In this document: piece by piece, positions 1 to 10,512 of the stretch
Layout: each line of letters opens with the position of its first letter
Position numbering within the stretch: the first letter of the stretch is position 1
From: Akanthomyces muscarius
Taxonomy: Eukaryota; Ascomycota; Sordariomycetes; Hypocreales; Cordycipitaceae
Length of the DNA: 64,000 nucleotides
Assembly (NCBI RefSeq): GCF_028009165.1
Contig: NC_079246.1
Coordinates: 2,604,001-2,668,000, forward strand
Reading direction: 5' to 3'
Made by a program: the position numbers and the translations under genes
The notes under the pieces: generated by a model
The model's database searches: none
What the model was told of the DNA's origin: nothing
The model's input: only the letters and a program-made list of their open reading frames with translations

Positions 1-597
1 GCGTTCACGCTGTCGCGCCTCAACAGGTAAACACGTGAGTGGTGGCGGGCGGTACGTACCGCTGGCCGCCACCACAAGTGACAAGCCAGTCAACGTCAAC
101 GATAGAGCAAAATTGACAATTGCAAAATACAAATCTGTTACATATATGGTATTGCGATTTAAATTCACTCTTTGGACAGGAATGTAGTAAATTTATGCCG
201 CCTGCTGAAAACGCTGCTATATTGGTGCATCTCGTAAAAGAGAGGTCTACTGTGTTTCTTCGTGTTATTTACACCATCTCGACTGAGAAAGGAAGAAAAA
301 CGCCAACTTCGCAAACCGAAAACAAATAGCGGGCGGTTTCTCAAAAGATCTAGGCATTTTGCCAGGAGTATATGAGAGTCAAACCATCTGAAAAACAAAC
401 GCCGGTACCATTCCGTATTGTGCAGAAAAGGAAGTCCAAAAGTCTATGCTAGTGTCCATGATGCAAGATGAAAATCTCATAAAAAACGTGTCGTGTCATG
501 CATGCCGCGGGTACCGTATCAACTATGCCCTGGTCCCATTGGTATCTTTATGTGTCGGCCATTATGTGCTATAAATTCGTCGCTTCCAAATTGTTAT
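1..597. other. Intergenic, nothing recognised
   Basis: No open frame here resembles a known protein, and I see no RNA gene. It lies downstream of the stop of the STS1-like gene, so its right edge is probably that gene's 3' untranslated region. Confidence 0.5.
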
Positions 598-1407
598 TTA
601 CCAGGGTCCGACCCGAACAGGTGAGCCATAAGAGCCAGACATGAGCTGGTTGAGGATGGAATTTTGATCGTTGGAGTTTTGGTCGGGGCTGGCACCCATC
701 CACCCGACGCTACTGGTCATGGCAGAGATGGCTCCGGCCAAACGGCCACCAGACTGCTCATTGTGTCTGCTGAGGGCCTGATCCCAGCCGTCAGAGTGGA
801 GGTTGAACCCGCCGGCTCGCTTGCCAGCTTCGTTGATGACAAGAGCCCACGCTTTGGAGATGTCGTCGTAGGCGCACTCTTTGTGGTGGCGGTATGCTTG
901 AGGCTCCCAGTCGGGCAGTTCATGAATCAGCTTGGTGGCTCGGTCAAGGAAATCCAAGGATTTGGTAGGCTGCGTTTCGGTCGGAGGCAAGAACTGTGGC
1001 GTGAAGTCGGCAATAGCATCGATGAGGGCTACCAAGGGTTCCTTGACACGATAATAGGTATATTCGGCGCTGCTGTTTCCGTAAGGGATGGAGCCGTTGA
1101 GCTTGTCTTGGTATCGACGCAAGACTTCAAGAGCAGCATCAACGGAGGGCCGAGGGGCCTGTGTGACGACTTCGTGGCCGATCTGAGGGTGCGACTCGCA
1201 AATTCTCTCGAGGACAGTGCGAAGCTGGGCGGTGTCGAGAGTTTCGAGGAGTCGAGGCAAGTGGAGAGGTCGACCGGTTATATCGTTTGATCGGACTTTC
1301 TTCGAGGGTCTGGCAATGCTGCGTGGCTGCACCGCCGGAGAGTTCAGGGGCGACATGTTCTCATCCCCATCGCCGTCCTCATCGGCTTTTCGTTTGCGGT
1401 TGGCCAT
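598..1407 (-). CDS. STS1: Tethering factor for nuclear proteasome STS1/Cut8
   Basis: Single-exon gene for 269 residues. The central part (about residues 45-225), with a repeated leucine-rich helical pattern and a segment starting GRPLHLPRLLETLD, matches the Cut8/STS1 family as I know it. These proteins tether 26S proteasomes in the nucleus at the envelope and so support degradation of nuclear proteins such as mitotic cyclins. The N terminus is acidic and basic by turns, with NRKRK at 3-7 and RPSKKVR at 33-39 as plausible nuclear localisation signals; the lysine-rich N terminus of Cut8 is its ubiquitylation and proteasome-binding site in yeast. The length is close to family size (about 250-320). 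The start is the first in-frame ATG after stops. The C-terminal 50 residues are Asn/Ser/Gly-rich and probably disordered. Confidence 0.85.
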   Translation of the reverse strand: MANRKRKADEDGDGDENMSPLNSPAVQPRSIARPSKKVRSNDITGRPLHLPRLLETLDTAQLRTVLERICESHPQIGHEVVTQAPRPSVDAALEVLRRYQDKLNGSIPYGNSSAEYTYYRVKEPLVALIDAIADFTPQFLPPTETQPTKSLDFLDRATKLIHELPDWEPQAYRHHKECAYDDISKAWALVINEAGKRAGGFNLHSDGWDQALSRHNEQSGGRLAGAISAMTSSVGWMGASPDQNSNDQNSILNQLMSGSYGSPVRVGPW

Positions 1408-2888
1408 GTTGTAGAATGGTGATTCTGTTTGTTTGTTTGTTTGCTATTAGCTTTAGACTTGGGGCCCCATTGCAGCCAGGTGCACGGGCGGGGGCAAAGA
1501 CATGGCTGGCAAAACGAGAAGAGAGAGTACTCACGAGATCGCTGAGGAGACTGGCGCGGGCTTTCGTGATGGTGAGGAAAGACGGACGGCTGCGATGATA
1601 GGAGAAGGTTCATGGTGTGGTGATGACGACGACGAATGGGTAGACGCTTAGGCTCTAGGCTGAGGTTGCGTTGGCGATGTTTTCGGGGTGTGAGGAGCGG
1701 CGAGGCAGTGGCAGGGCGTGAGCGTCTCGCCTCAGCTCCTCGGTGTCGTAAATGAGTGAAAATTGGTACTGTGGTGATGAAATGGCAGTGGCCGCTCGTG
1801 AGTTTGTCGAAAGAGCCAGACGAAAGGGCGGAGAGGGAGAGAAAAAGGGCTGAAAGTGTCGGCGACGGCAGGGCGATAGGATGGGATTATGAGAGGCTTT
1901 TGTTGTGGAGCACCAAGGTTTGCCGCGGCGACGAGTGGCCTGCGAGGAGCCAGTTTGGGTGAGCCTCTGGGCCTCTGGGCAGCCCAAGCGCTAAACCCAA
2001 GCCACACGTGACGGCCTAAAGCAGGGTGGGTGGTGCACTGGCAGCCGTCGAGGGACCAGCCAGGTGCTCCGAGGGCACACAGCCGGCGCCCGCCAAAGTT
2101 TGGGTGCTTTCCTCGACTGTTTCGGGGTTAGCGGGCGGTGATTGGCACTAACAGGGCCTAGAAATGCAAGCCATTCAGCCCAGACATTGTGGCAGAAGTG
2201 GTGTGGCGGCCGTGCTTTTGCTTGCCCACGGCGTCGGCAGTTGCTGTGTGTCAGACTGCCAGCCAGTTCAACGTCGCAGCCACTGTGGCTCGCTGTGGCA
2301 TTCACTGTGGCTCCCCGACTTCCCCCTCCGGCTCGTCCTCCCCGCCGTCGTCTCACCCGGGCTTGTCACTGGCAATCACATTCGAGTCACTTTGGCTGCG
2401 CGGCCTTCAGTAACTTATCTTGTGCCGCTTGCTCCTCGGGCCTCCTATTACCGGCAGCTACTCCGTATCAAAGCAGCCACCGCGGACATCTCCGCCCCGC
2501 TCATCGTAGCCAGTGCTCATTCCGTGCTCACGGCCAGTCGGCAACATTGTTCGCAGCCTCGCATCCGACAAAATGAAGCAAGAGTCGCCGTCGCTGATCA
2601 AATGCCTCTGCTCTAGTCTGCATTGCGAAGTCATAGAGTGATACTCACATTCATGCTAATGCAGCTGCCAACTTGACCCGCTCACCATGTAACCTTTGGC
2701 TCCAATGTCAGCAATGCCGTGGCTTATTTATTGCGTTGCTATTCCTCCATAACTGTAGTGTCTGGAAAATTATTCGCAGCAAAGGTATCAACTGCCTTCA
2801 TTTCTGTCGTGCTCGGTCTGGTACGTCGGACATTGGTACGCTCTACGGCGATACAGAAACTTACCGTCTGTAGCACCTGGCTCCAGCC
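1408..2888. other. Divergent intergenic region between STS1 and the hydrolase
   Basis: A 1.5-kb spacer between two divergent starts. Several open frames of 60-150 codons exist on both strands (for example 2142-2576 and 2164-2616) but they overlap one another, lack domain-like composition and match nothing I know. It probably holds two promoters and a 5' leader of STS1. Confidence 0.5.
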
Positions 2889-4151
2889 ATGGCTGAGCTT
2901 CCTCCCGACCCAATGCTGCAGCTGAGCGCTGACCCCAGCTTTCACTTTGAAATTCTCCGGACCATGGCCATGACCGCGTACGAGGGCGCCGATCTGGGGG
3001 AGGTTCTCGTCGCCGCTCCCCAGATAGTGCCGAGCGACTTTGAGAGCTTCTATGCTGCATTCAACGCCCTTGCGTCGCGAGTCGACAAAGTTGCGCAGTC
3101 AATCGACTCTAAGAGACACCCGTCATCCGCTCGTAGCATGTACTTCAAGGCTGCGACTTACTATGCCTCAGCCGATTTCTACCTCCACGGCAACTGGTCC
3201 GACGATCGTATCTACTCTCTCTGGGACAAGCATCTGTCAGCCTTTGATGCCGCCATGGCGCTGATGTCACTGCCAGGGACGAGGATTACCTTGCCGTCGA
3301 AAGATTCGGAATTTTCCATCCCAGCGATATTTTTCTCCGCTGGTCTACCTGGACGTCGCCCTACGCTTATCATCGGCAATGGTTTTGATGGCTCTCAAGA
3401 GGAAATGTACCATGTCATTGGCAAGGCCATCCTGGAGAGGGGAATGAATGTTATTACATACGAAGGTCCTGGTCAGCCAACAGTTCGTCGTAAACAGAAT
3501 TGCGGCTTCATCGCTGATTGGGAAAGAGTCGTGTCCCCCGTCGTTGATTGGGCGCTCAAACAACCAGAGATTGACCCCAAAGCAATCGGCTTGCTAGGAT
3601 ACTCGCTCGGCGGCTACTTGGCACCGCGTGCCGCGGCATTCGACAAGCGCATCATGGCTGTTCTCGCCATCGACGGTGTGACCGATTACGGTCGCAGAGC
3701 TCTAACCAGCTACCCTTCCGATGTTCAAGCGCTCTACCATGAAGGTCAACAACGGGAATTTGACGTGGCTGCTGCTAAGTTCTTCCAGCAAGATAACATT
3801 CCCACGGCCAAAAGATGGGCATATGAGCATGGCAAATTTTCATTCAACACCGAGTCGCCCTTTGAGCTGGTGACGAAGAGAATGGCCATGAACTTGGAAG
3901 GTCACTACGACCAGATCCAAGTGCCAGTCTTTGTGGCTGACGCTGACAGAGAAACATCTTTTCCGGGCCAAGCAAGGGAGCTTGCTGATGCACTTGGTGA
4001 CCGAGCAACATATAGACTCTTCACGTCGGAGGAGGGTGCCGGCGCTCACTGCTCTCTGGGTGGCGCTGTGCTGTTGAACCAGGTAGCATTAGACTGGTTT
4101 GAGGATGTGCTGGAAGAGAAGAACAGTCGGCATCCTTGCGAAGATCTTTAA
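2889..4151 (+). CDS. Alpha/beta hydrolase, FrsA / dihydropseudooxynicotine-hydrolase-like
   Basis: Intronless gene for 420 residues starting in a good context (GCCATGG). The first 130 residues form a helical cap-like region, followed by an alpha/beta-hydrolase core. The nucleophile elbow GYSLGG places the catalytic Ser at 239. An Asp near 351-353 (VADADRE) and His387 (GAHCS) are in the expected order for the triad. GNGFDGSQEEMY near 165 is the oxyanion-hole region typical of this branch. Fungal relatives are often annotated as 2,6-dihydropseudooxynicotine hydrolase-like or polyketide-associated C-C bond hydrolases, so the substrate cannot be deduced. No signal peptide, so likely cytosolic. 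No biosynthetic gene lies beside it, and the nearest regulator (Zn2Cys6, 8849-10512) is 4.7 kb away. Confidence 0.85.
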   Translation: MAELPPDPMLQLSADPSFHFEILRTMAMTAYEGADLGEVLVAAPQIVPSDFESFYAAFNALASRVDKVAQSIDSKRHPSSARSMYFKAATYYASADFYLHGNWSDDRIYSLWDKHLSAFDAAMALMSLPGTRITLPSKDSEFSIPAIFFSAGLPGRRPTLIIGNGFDGSQEEMYHVIGKAILERGMNVITYEGPGQPTVRRKQNCGFIADWERVVSPVVDWALKQPEIDPKAIGLLGYSLGGYLAPRAAAFDKRIMAVLAIDGVTDYGRRALTSYPSDVQALYHEGQQREFDVAAAKFFQQDNIPTAKRWAYEHGKFSFNTESPFELVTKRMAMNLEGHYDQIQVPVFVADADRETSFPGQARELADALGDRATYRLFTSEEGAGAHCSLGGAVLLNQVALDWFEDVLEEKNSRHPCEDL

Positions 4152-5700
4152 CTAACAAGTCGCCGCATGGGGCTGCTTGAAGATAAGCTTATAAATAGCA
4201 GTCAGCTTTGACAGCGGCGGAATTTCCCGGAGTCGACGGTCGCATCTTGAAGCCCTGTAAAATTATTACTCAGGGTACTCTAAAAATAACGGCCGAGAGC
4301 CGCAGGTTTATCTTGCATCAACTATCTGATGGTAATTGGCCGCTTTGCAGCGCGACGATCTCACCGCTAAGCGGATTATTTCCAGTTTCCGTGTCGGTGC
4401 GTGCCTGTCTATGCTACCTTCCACACTTTCCCTATTAGCCCTTGCAAAAAGGCGGCCAGACACAAATCAAAGACGAGAAGGTTGCAATCGGATTGCTTGC
4501 TACACTTGCGTAGGACGCGTATTGAATTCGTCAGCTCCAACTACTGGCACAAATGTACAGCTCTCACCGGTGTAACAGGGCTTGGCGCGCCGGCGCTGAT
4601 CGCCAAGCTTACACGTCGTGGACTGCGGTTGGGTCAGACTGCTAAATTTGGAGCAGTCCACGCAGGTGTCTAAATACAGAATGCTACTCTACCTATTTAC
4701 CAGTCGTCACCCCAAGCACTGATGCCTCCCTGATACTGAACCCAGTTGGCTGCCTCCCACTACCAGTCCTGCCCAACTGCTCGTGTGCTGCCTTTCTCTG
4801 TAGTGTAGCGCAGAGACACGCAGTGCTGACGGTCAATATTTCTCATTCTCCGGCAAATATGGTGTGGAACAACAACAACAAGGCTAAAAGGTCCCGCAAA
4901 ACGGCTGCTGCTGCCCAAGCCCAGCAAACATGTTTGGCTATGTCTTGGAAGCCGTCAAAACTGCCTCGCGCGGGATCGGCTTTCGCGGTTTGGTCGATTT
5001 CATCGCCAACCAGAAGCCTTGCGAGGCAAGCCAGGGATATTCCCACATTGTGGCTGCGCACCCCGTCGAGCGGGGTTCCCCCAGTGTCACCGACCACTGG
5101 TCAATAGTCTCAAGAACAAACTTGGTCGGAACTCAGCCTTCACACCATCTTTGGTGTGAGCCGGCCCCACTGCCCTTGTCGCAGTTAGGTAATGATGCAC
5201 GCGTTATTTCCATTCGTCTTCATTCGGGTGCTTTGATCAACAGGCGATGGTCCGGAACCCAACCGCAAGTCGCAAAGCTAATCCGACGACACACGTAATG
5301 TTTTCTATTCTCGGGCTTCCGCGCATCAGATCGTGGCTAAGCAGCGTCAATGCTACCATTCGGCTGCGGTAAAGGCAGAGAAACACTGAGATTAGCTGTT
5401 GACTCTAAATTCTCCGGTGAAACAGGGATTAGGCCGCGGGAAGGTGCAATTACCTTGTAACTAGTTACCCCAGGCACCCACCTTCACAGCATCCTTCCCC
5501 AGCTGCATTTCGTCCATGACGTGTTGGCGGATAGACTAGTAGGTACGTACTGTTTCTGAAGTTGTGAATAACACTTATTTAATGCTTCCACTTCCCCCTT
5601 GAGTCTCATCAGCTTTCCATCTCGAACCAGCTTCATCTCTTCCATTTCATCCGCAACACAAGTTCAGATAACCCCTTGCCTCCCATTCAACATCGCCAAT
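4152..5700. other. Intergenic; CT-rich leader of the CAP22-like gene at its right end
   Basis: No gene recognised. Roughly the last 110 bases (5590-5700) are pyrimidine-rich with runs of cttcc and catc, which is the usual look of a filamentous-fungal 5' untranslated region, and lead directly into the ATG at 5701. Confidence 0.45.
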
Positions 5701-6496
5701 ATGCGTCACACTACCTCCATCGCTCTGGCCATTGCCCAGTTTGTCCTCGCTGCCAATGCGCAGGTCGAATTGGACATGGACGATGTGCCCACGCCCTGCA
5801 AGACCATCTGCAAGCCCATCGGCACGCTCTCAGACCGTTGCGATGTCGACCTGCGCAGCGACAATGATCGCGACGAACACCACCTCCAGAACCAGTGCAT
5901 CTGCACCAACAAGAGCTTCGACGTCGGCAAGATTGCCGCGCTCTGTGCCGACTGCATGCACCAGTCCAAGAAGAACAAGCGTGACGACGACGATGATCAC
6001 GCTGACAACGATGACCTTAAGCGTATGTGGCGGAGCGCATTTCTTTAATGGCAATCAATCGCTAATGTGACCTCTGCCTCTAGACATTGACGAGATTCTC
6101 TCCGTGTGTGGCTTCTCTAGCACCACGTACAACTCGGCAGCCACCAGCGAGGCTGCCAGCGTCAACGTTGATGTCACTCGTCCTACCGACGTCAGCCAGC
6201 TCACCACCACCATTGACCGCACCCACCCTGCCGGAGGTGCTGGAGGTGGCAGCAGTGCCACGGCCACTTCGTCGGGCCAGTCTACTTCAGGCGCCTCGAC
6301 CGCGACCAGCCCGACCACGTCGTCTACTACAACCGCGTCGCAGACCTCTGGCAGCACTGGCTCCAGCTCGTCGAGCTCCGCTGCCTCGAGCTCCAGCGCG
6401 GCTGCTTCATCGACCCCCAACGCCGCTCCGGCTGCGACGGCTCAGGCAGTCTACGCAGTCGGTGGCATGGTAGCCGCAGCTTACCTGATGGTTTAA
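5701..6496 (+). CDS. CAP22-like secreted GPI-anchored cell-wall protein
   Basis: Two exons, 5701-6022 and 6084-6496, joined across a 61-bp intron (GTATGT donor, CTAG acceptor), giving 244 residues in frame. Residues 1-20 are a signal peptide ending in ANA. A Cys-rich N-terminal domain (about 28-120, eight or nine cysteines, including a PCKTIC motif and an NQCICTN motif) is followed by a Ser/Thr/Ala-rich linker (about 155-225) and a hydrophobic C-terminal tail, which together indicate a GPI-anchored wall protein. The layout fits the CAP22 family first described from Colletotrichum appressoria; the cysteine count also recalls CFEM domains, but the spacing is not typical. The start at 5701 is the only in-frame ATG that leaves the signal peptide at the N terminus. 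Function in this organism is unknown. Confidence 0.8.
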
Positions 6497-7091
6497 TGGC
6501 TGACCAGTCGTGCAACGATTTCATAAGTTAATTCGACTGGCGCAATTCTCACAAAAGATTGTTATTGCTCTGCATAATTCTATTGATTTCTTTTACGTCA
6601 ATTTTCATGGGTCCATGAAATAATTTCGCTAGTTCTCTGCTCTAAATTAGTCTAGTTTACTTGACGAATGCTAATAAACTGTTCGAAAGAGAAGTAGTAC
6701 GCGTAAATGTGGTTCCAGTTCAAAACTGCCATGTCTTGCTAACCACTTTTGTGGTCCAAAACTCCAACTCGAGGAAGCTTGAAAGTTCGCTCGGGACGTT
6801 CGGCAGCTGCCATGACTGTGTGGCTTGCAATTCAAGAACTTGCAACCCTAGCTGGTCCACCCTTTTTTTCGCGAACTATTTGCGTGTATCTTCTACGGGG
6901 CAATCTCACCTCTTTACCAAATACAGTTTTCGTGCCAGCGGGCACGGTGATGAGCGGACGCTCCCGTGTAGAGCCGCCGCCCATGTGCCACTTACCACCA
7001 CCACTCCAGCCACGAAAATCACATCACCCAACTCGCTCGAAAGCCAGCTCTTCGACACTTTATAAGTCAAAACTAATCACAAGCCGTCACC
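6497..7091. other. Intergenic, with TATA-like site before the tRNA-like unit
   Basis: No protein gene recognised. A TATAAG at 7061-7066 lies about 30 bases before the tRNA-like unit at 7092, which is where fungal Pol III genes often carry a TATA element. Confidence 0.4.
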
Positions 7092-7224
7092 CTCGAGTTG
7101 GTGTAATGGTAGCATAGCTATAGAGGACGAGCGGCGAGGAGGCTTGCCGCTGGCCGGCACACATAGCCCAGCCGTGTCTGTCTTCACGTGCAGCAGATCT
7201 TTGGTTCGATTCCGAGGCTCGAGG
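7092..7224 (+). tRNA. tRNA-like unit A with long central insert
   Basis: The ends fold as a tRNA: a 7-bp acceptor stem (7092-7098 with 7217-7223, last pair T-G), D stem GTG/CAT (7101-7103 with 7113-7115) around a TAATGGTAG loop, and T stem TTTGG/CCGAG (7200-7204 with 7212-7216) around TTCGATT. The A box TGGTGTAATGG (7099-7109) and B box GGTTCGATTCC (7203-7213) are canonical, and T5 runs at 7231-7241 would stop Pol III. The unit is about 60 nt too long, and the anticodon arm is weak: GCTAT at 7117-7121 pairs only partly with GCAGC at 7190-7194, and the expected U33 is missing. It may be an intron-bearing tRNA gene, a tRNA-derived element or a tRNA pseudogene. Confidence 0.4.
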
Positions 7225-7310
7225 CCTTTCTTTTTCTTTTTGGCTTGTGAAAAATCTCTCGAGAAAGCTCTTTTTGTGTGATTAAACCCGTCCGGTTCAG
7301 CAGAACGGAA

Positions 7311-7444
7311 GCCAGGGAGATGTAATGGTAGCGTGTCTGGGTCATGAACGAGGCCGCCTCCAGCTTGTAGCGTCGACGGACACCTTGGCGAGGTCGACTC
7401 GGATAGGGATCCAGAAGGGCTGTGTTCGAATCCTAGACTTGACG
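7311..7444 (+). tRNA. tRNA-like unit B, possible CAT anticodon with 63-nt insert
   Basis: Second unit with the same plan as unit A. The anticodon arm is clear: TCTGG (7336-7340) pairs perfectly with CCAGA (7411-7415), U33 is at 7342, and the triplet at 34-36 is CAT (7343-7345). An insert of about 63 nt would then follow position 37, the usual tRNA intron site. D stem ATG/CGT pairs with one wobble. The acceptor stem (7311-7317 with 7437-7443) pairs at five of seven positions, and the T stem at four of five around TTCGAAT. T4 runs at 7456-7464 could terminate transcription. Mismatches in two stems suggest decay or wrong folding, so a functional tRNA is uncertain. Confidence 0.35.
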
Positions 7445-7824
7445 AACATTCCTTCTTTTCTTTTATAGCTTTCTTTTACTCGATGTGGGTGATACTTTTT
7501 GTGTGGTTGCGTGCTCGGTCGAAGCAAGTCTGCAGCTGGCGGCCGCCGTGGCGCATTCCGACGACATCATTGAAGAGGCGCTCCTAGGTTTGCACAGCAG
7601 CCACAAGTCTTTCGCATGCTTAGGGCTAGACAGAAGTGCGCTTGAGTCACCAAGGTGATTTGTCGAAAAGCCGCCGCTCCATCGCATCAGCCCTGGAAAT
7701 CAGTGGAAGATTCTCCTGGGAGGGGTGAAACACGGGCAATTTGGGCACATCAAATTCAAGATAACTAGGTACTGTCGCAAGTGCAAGATACTTCTCCATC
7801 ATTCCAGCCCCGGAGCAGCACTAG
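7445..7824. other. Intergenic, nothing recognised
   Basis: Apart from the T-rich stretch after tRNA-like unit B, which resembles the stretch after unit A (both contain CTTTTTGTGTG), I see no gene here. Confidence 0.4.
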
Positions 7825-8292
7825 CTAGATTCTGTTACATGACCGCCGGCTAGTCTCAAACTTCGGCACGCGCCATGTTCCAGTGTACTCGTCCTTACAC
7901 TTGAATTCTTTGGAGTTGAAGAAGAATCTACATGGCCAGCTTGACCTGGACTCGTCGCCGAAATCTTCATTGCTCGGATCCAGGCAGGTTAGGCAAGTCT
8001 TGACAATGTTTGTACACATAGATCCCATGCGCTGCGGTAGAAACTTCTCTGCAATCTCTATCAGATCGGCCTTCAGTATCAGAGGATCGCGACCACATAC
8101 TCCCTTAGCATGCTGCTGGAACCAAGATGACGGCTGTGTCTTTGCAGGGCTTGATCCAGCCTCTTCGGTATGTACAAACGACTTCCACACTCCAATCTCG
8201 AGCAAACACACTCCGAGGCTATAGACGGCGCCGAATGCTACTTAACCTCATCAGAATTAAGTCATGGTAGACCTGAGCCCAGAGACCATACC
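7825..8292 (-). pseudogene. Relic of a HeLo-type / kinase-like fungal protein, C-terminal fragment
   Basis: An open segment reads, after a likely acceptor near 8246, FGAVYSLGVCLLEIGVW, then about 45 residues later AEKFLPQRMG and CLTCLDPSNEDFGD. This is the C-terminal lobe pattern of the kinase-like domain found beside HeLo (HET-s-like) and NLR proteins of filamentous fungi, which act in heterokaryon incompatibility and immunity-like signalling. The fragment is about 130 codons; a full domain is about 300 and none of the N-lobe or catalytic-loop motifs is visible upstream, where stops appear in all minus-strand frames. The tail after the conserved block is short and unlike the family. It is best read as a truncated gene or pseudogene, and a distant short exon upstream cannot be excluded. 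Confidence 0.55.
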
Positions 8293-8848
8293 TTTTGATT
8301 GGGCGAGAGAGCCGCTCTATACCCAACCGCTTTGATAGTAAGGCGTCAGCAAATTCATTCATCTTTACTCGAAAGCTTCTCTCCTGCATGTTCGTTTTTG
8401 CTAGCGTATTGTTTCATCTATCCTATCCTTCTTTGATGTGCGACTTGACTTTGATCAATCCTATGGTCTCAGCCACAATACAGAGTCGGCGTTGATCTCA
8501 TAGAATTGCGCGTACACTTACTCAAGACTCATTTGCTATAGAGCTGCGTCTTGGAAGCCATGCCATAGAGACTCAACGTCCTGCAACCTAAAAGTAACAT
8601 GTGCCTCCAAAATGACTTCAGCTACAGCCAAACTTTAACTGCAGGGTATATTGCGGAGTGTTGGTTCGATTCTGAATGCATTTCTTGAGAGTCTACCGAC
8701 TTATCCCTCTTCTGCCAGGGAGAATGAGTCAGGAGCTCGCCACCGAGCCTCAATCCAACTCGCTCCTCTTCCGCAATGAGCAGTGGGTGACTACCCACAA
8801 AGTCGGGCTGCACCCGCGCCGTTGGACAGGCCTTCAATGATCCTCGCC
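8293..8848. other. Intergenic upstream of the kinase-like relic
   Basis: Interrupted frames on both strands. A short minus-strand segment around 8300-8360 stays open in one frame but I cannot match it to the missing part of the kinase-like domain. Confidence 0.35.
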
Positions 8849-10512
8849 TCACCACGGAACAGGCTCATCAAAGCAATCCTCCCATCCCCTATTGCCCGAT
8901 CGCCAAAAGCGACGCATCTTTTCCAGGCCCAGCAAAGGAGCAATATCTACCAAGGGGTCTCGCCACAGCTCATCCAGGCAGCGCGCGACAAATTCCTGAT
9001 CCACCGCCGGACCGTCCGCCAAGGCAACGCCCGCCACCAGCAGCGGCCACGACATGTTGGTTTTGTCGCGTATAGACGGCCAGGTGTCCCTGAGTCGTTC
9101 CAGAAGCTTGGTGCGCTGCGAGATGCGCACGCTGTCGCATACATTGCCCAGGCCGCTGGCGATGGCCACGCTGGGGAGCAGGGACACGAGCGGCGGTGGA
9201 ATGATCGATACAGGCAGCGCCACGATGGCATGGAGCCGGGTTGAAATCTGAAATATCTGACCGATCGCGGATGTGACGTCTCCGCTGAAAAACTCGACTT
9301 CTTCTGCCCAAGAAACGGGGTCAAAGGCGTTGATCTCTTGGAATAGATGCTGCGTGCGATGCTGCAGTGCAGAGATGCTTTTTGTCTGGGAAGTAGCTTG
9401 TACCCGCACTTCTGTAATGTGTCTGACAATCACGACCAGATCTACGGGGAAGGGACGCGTACTATCCTCATCGTCAAGCACAACTCTGATGTCATCGTCA
9501 CTGTAGCCGAGGTGACCAGTAATCAGTTGGTCTGTGGGAGTGAGGGTATTGCTCAGAATCGCGTGGCTACAGGAATTGGTCAGCGTCACTCCATGGGATC
9601 GGCCATGCAAATTTGCATGGCAAATAAAAAGCGCACTTACAGAACCAGCTGCCTGAAGAATATCGTCGGCCCTGGTAGACTCAGAGCCACCTTCGGACCA
9701 CCAAGGAGCTGCGCATAGGCGAGGGCACCCCTGACATGTGCCTGCCACAGCGACTCGTTTAGTGCAAGGTCAAAGGAGAGCAGGTTCCAGAGGTAGTGAA
9801 ACGCCTTTGACGTACCCCTCGACTTTCCGCCCTCGATGCACTGGTTAACAATGGCGAGAAAGTCGACAAAGTAGCGAGAGTAGTTTTTCCGCATTGAGTC
9901 GAACTGCGGTTCCGCCCAGAAAGAGACTAGCTTGCCGCGCTTCTTCGACACAGCCACTGCCTGATGACCGATAATTTGGCAGATGAATCGTGCAGACATG
10001 GCGTCTCCTGTGTGGAATGGAGGATCCTGTATGTCGTGAGTGCCTGCCCCGGCCACCCGTATCGGCCTGACGAATGAGCAGTCTTGGCATGATGAGCTGC
10101 CGATTAGCTTGAGCTCCTGCACCAAATGTGTAGGGAGTTTGCTGAGCAGCTGACGTACAATACCGTATTGCCTCCATGAAGAGCCAGCTCGGGGGATCAG
10201 CCTGCACGAGCGGCGCTTGCGCTTGTTTGGACTGCAGCGGCCTCTCCTCGGCGACCGGCCGCCAGCGCAGCGTGTATTGGCAAGAGAGGCCTCTTCGGAT
10301 GCATTTCTTGCAGCGAGGCTGCGTCTCGTCGCATTTGATACGGCGAGCCCTGTTGCGAGCGGTACGGACAGGCGGCAATGTCAGCGGACCGAGAAGCGCG
10401 GCGAAAGGTGCGGGGTTGCTGGCACCTACCGGCAGGTTTGGCACCCTGTGCGAACCTTGGGTGCCCATCGCTTTTGCCGCGACTCATCGGCTTCTTGATG
10501 GCGGGTCGTCAT
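8849..10512 (-). CDS. Zn2Cys6 transcription factor
   Basis: Four exons: 10430-10512, 10164-10349, 9641-10096 and 8849-9566, total 480 residues, frame-consistent. The first intron (80 bp, GTAGGT to ACAG) splits the zinc cluster. Spliced, Cys24, 27, 34, 41, 44 and 51 give the exact CX2CX6CX6CX2CX6C spacing of a Zn2Cys6 DNA-binding domain, with the usual basic RARRIKCDETQPRC core. The rest is the long helical region seen in the fungal-specific regulatory class, with PPFHTGDAMSARF and an alpha-helical C terminus; no PF04082 signature is clear to me. The boundaries of the second intron (10097-10163) are the least certain. Target genes are unknown. The start at 10512 is the only upstream ATG in frame with the first two cysteines. 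Confidence 0.8.

Noticed and set aside
2142..2616. Two overlapping plus-strand frames of about 150 codons in the STS1-hydrolase spacer
   Set aside because: They overlap in different frames and neither shows a domain.
5599..5700. Longer start for the CAP22-like protein
   Set aside because: The extension begins at a non-ATG codon and precedes the signal peptide; it is the CT-rich leader.
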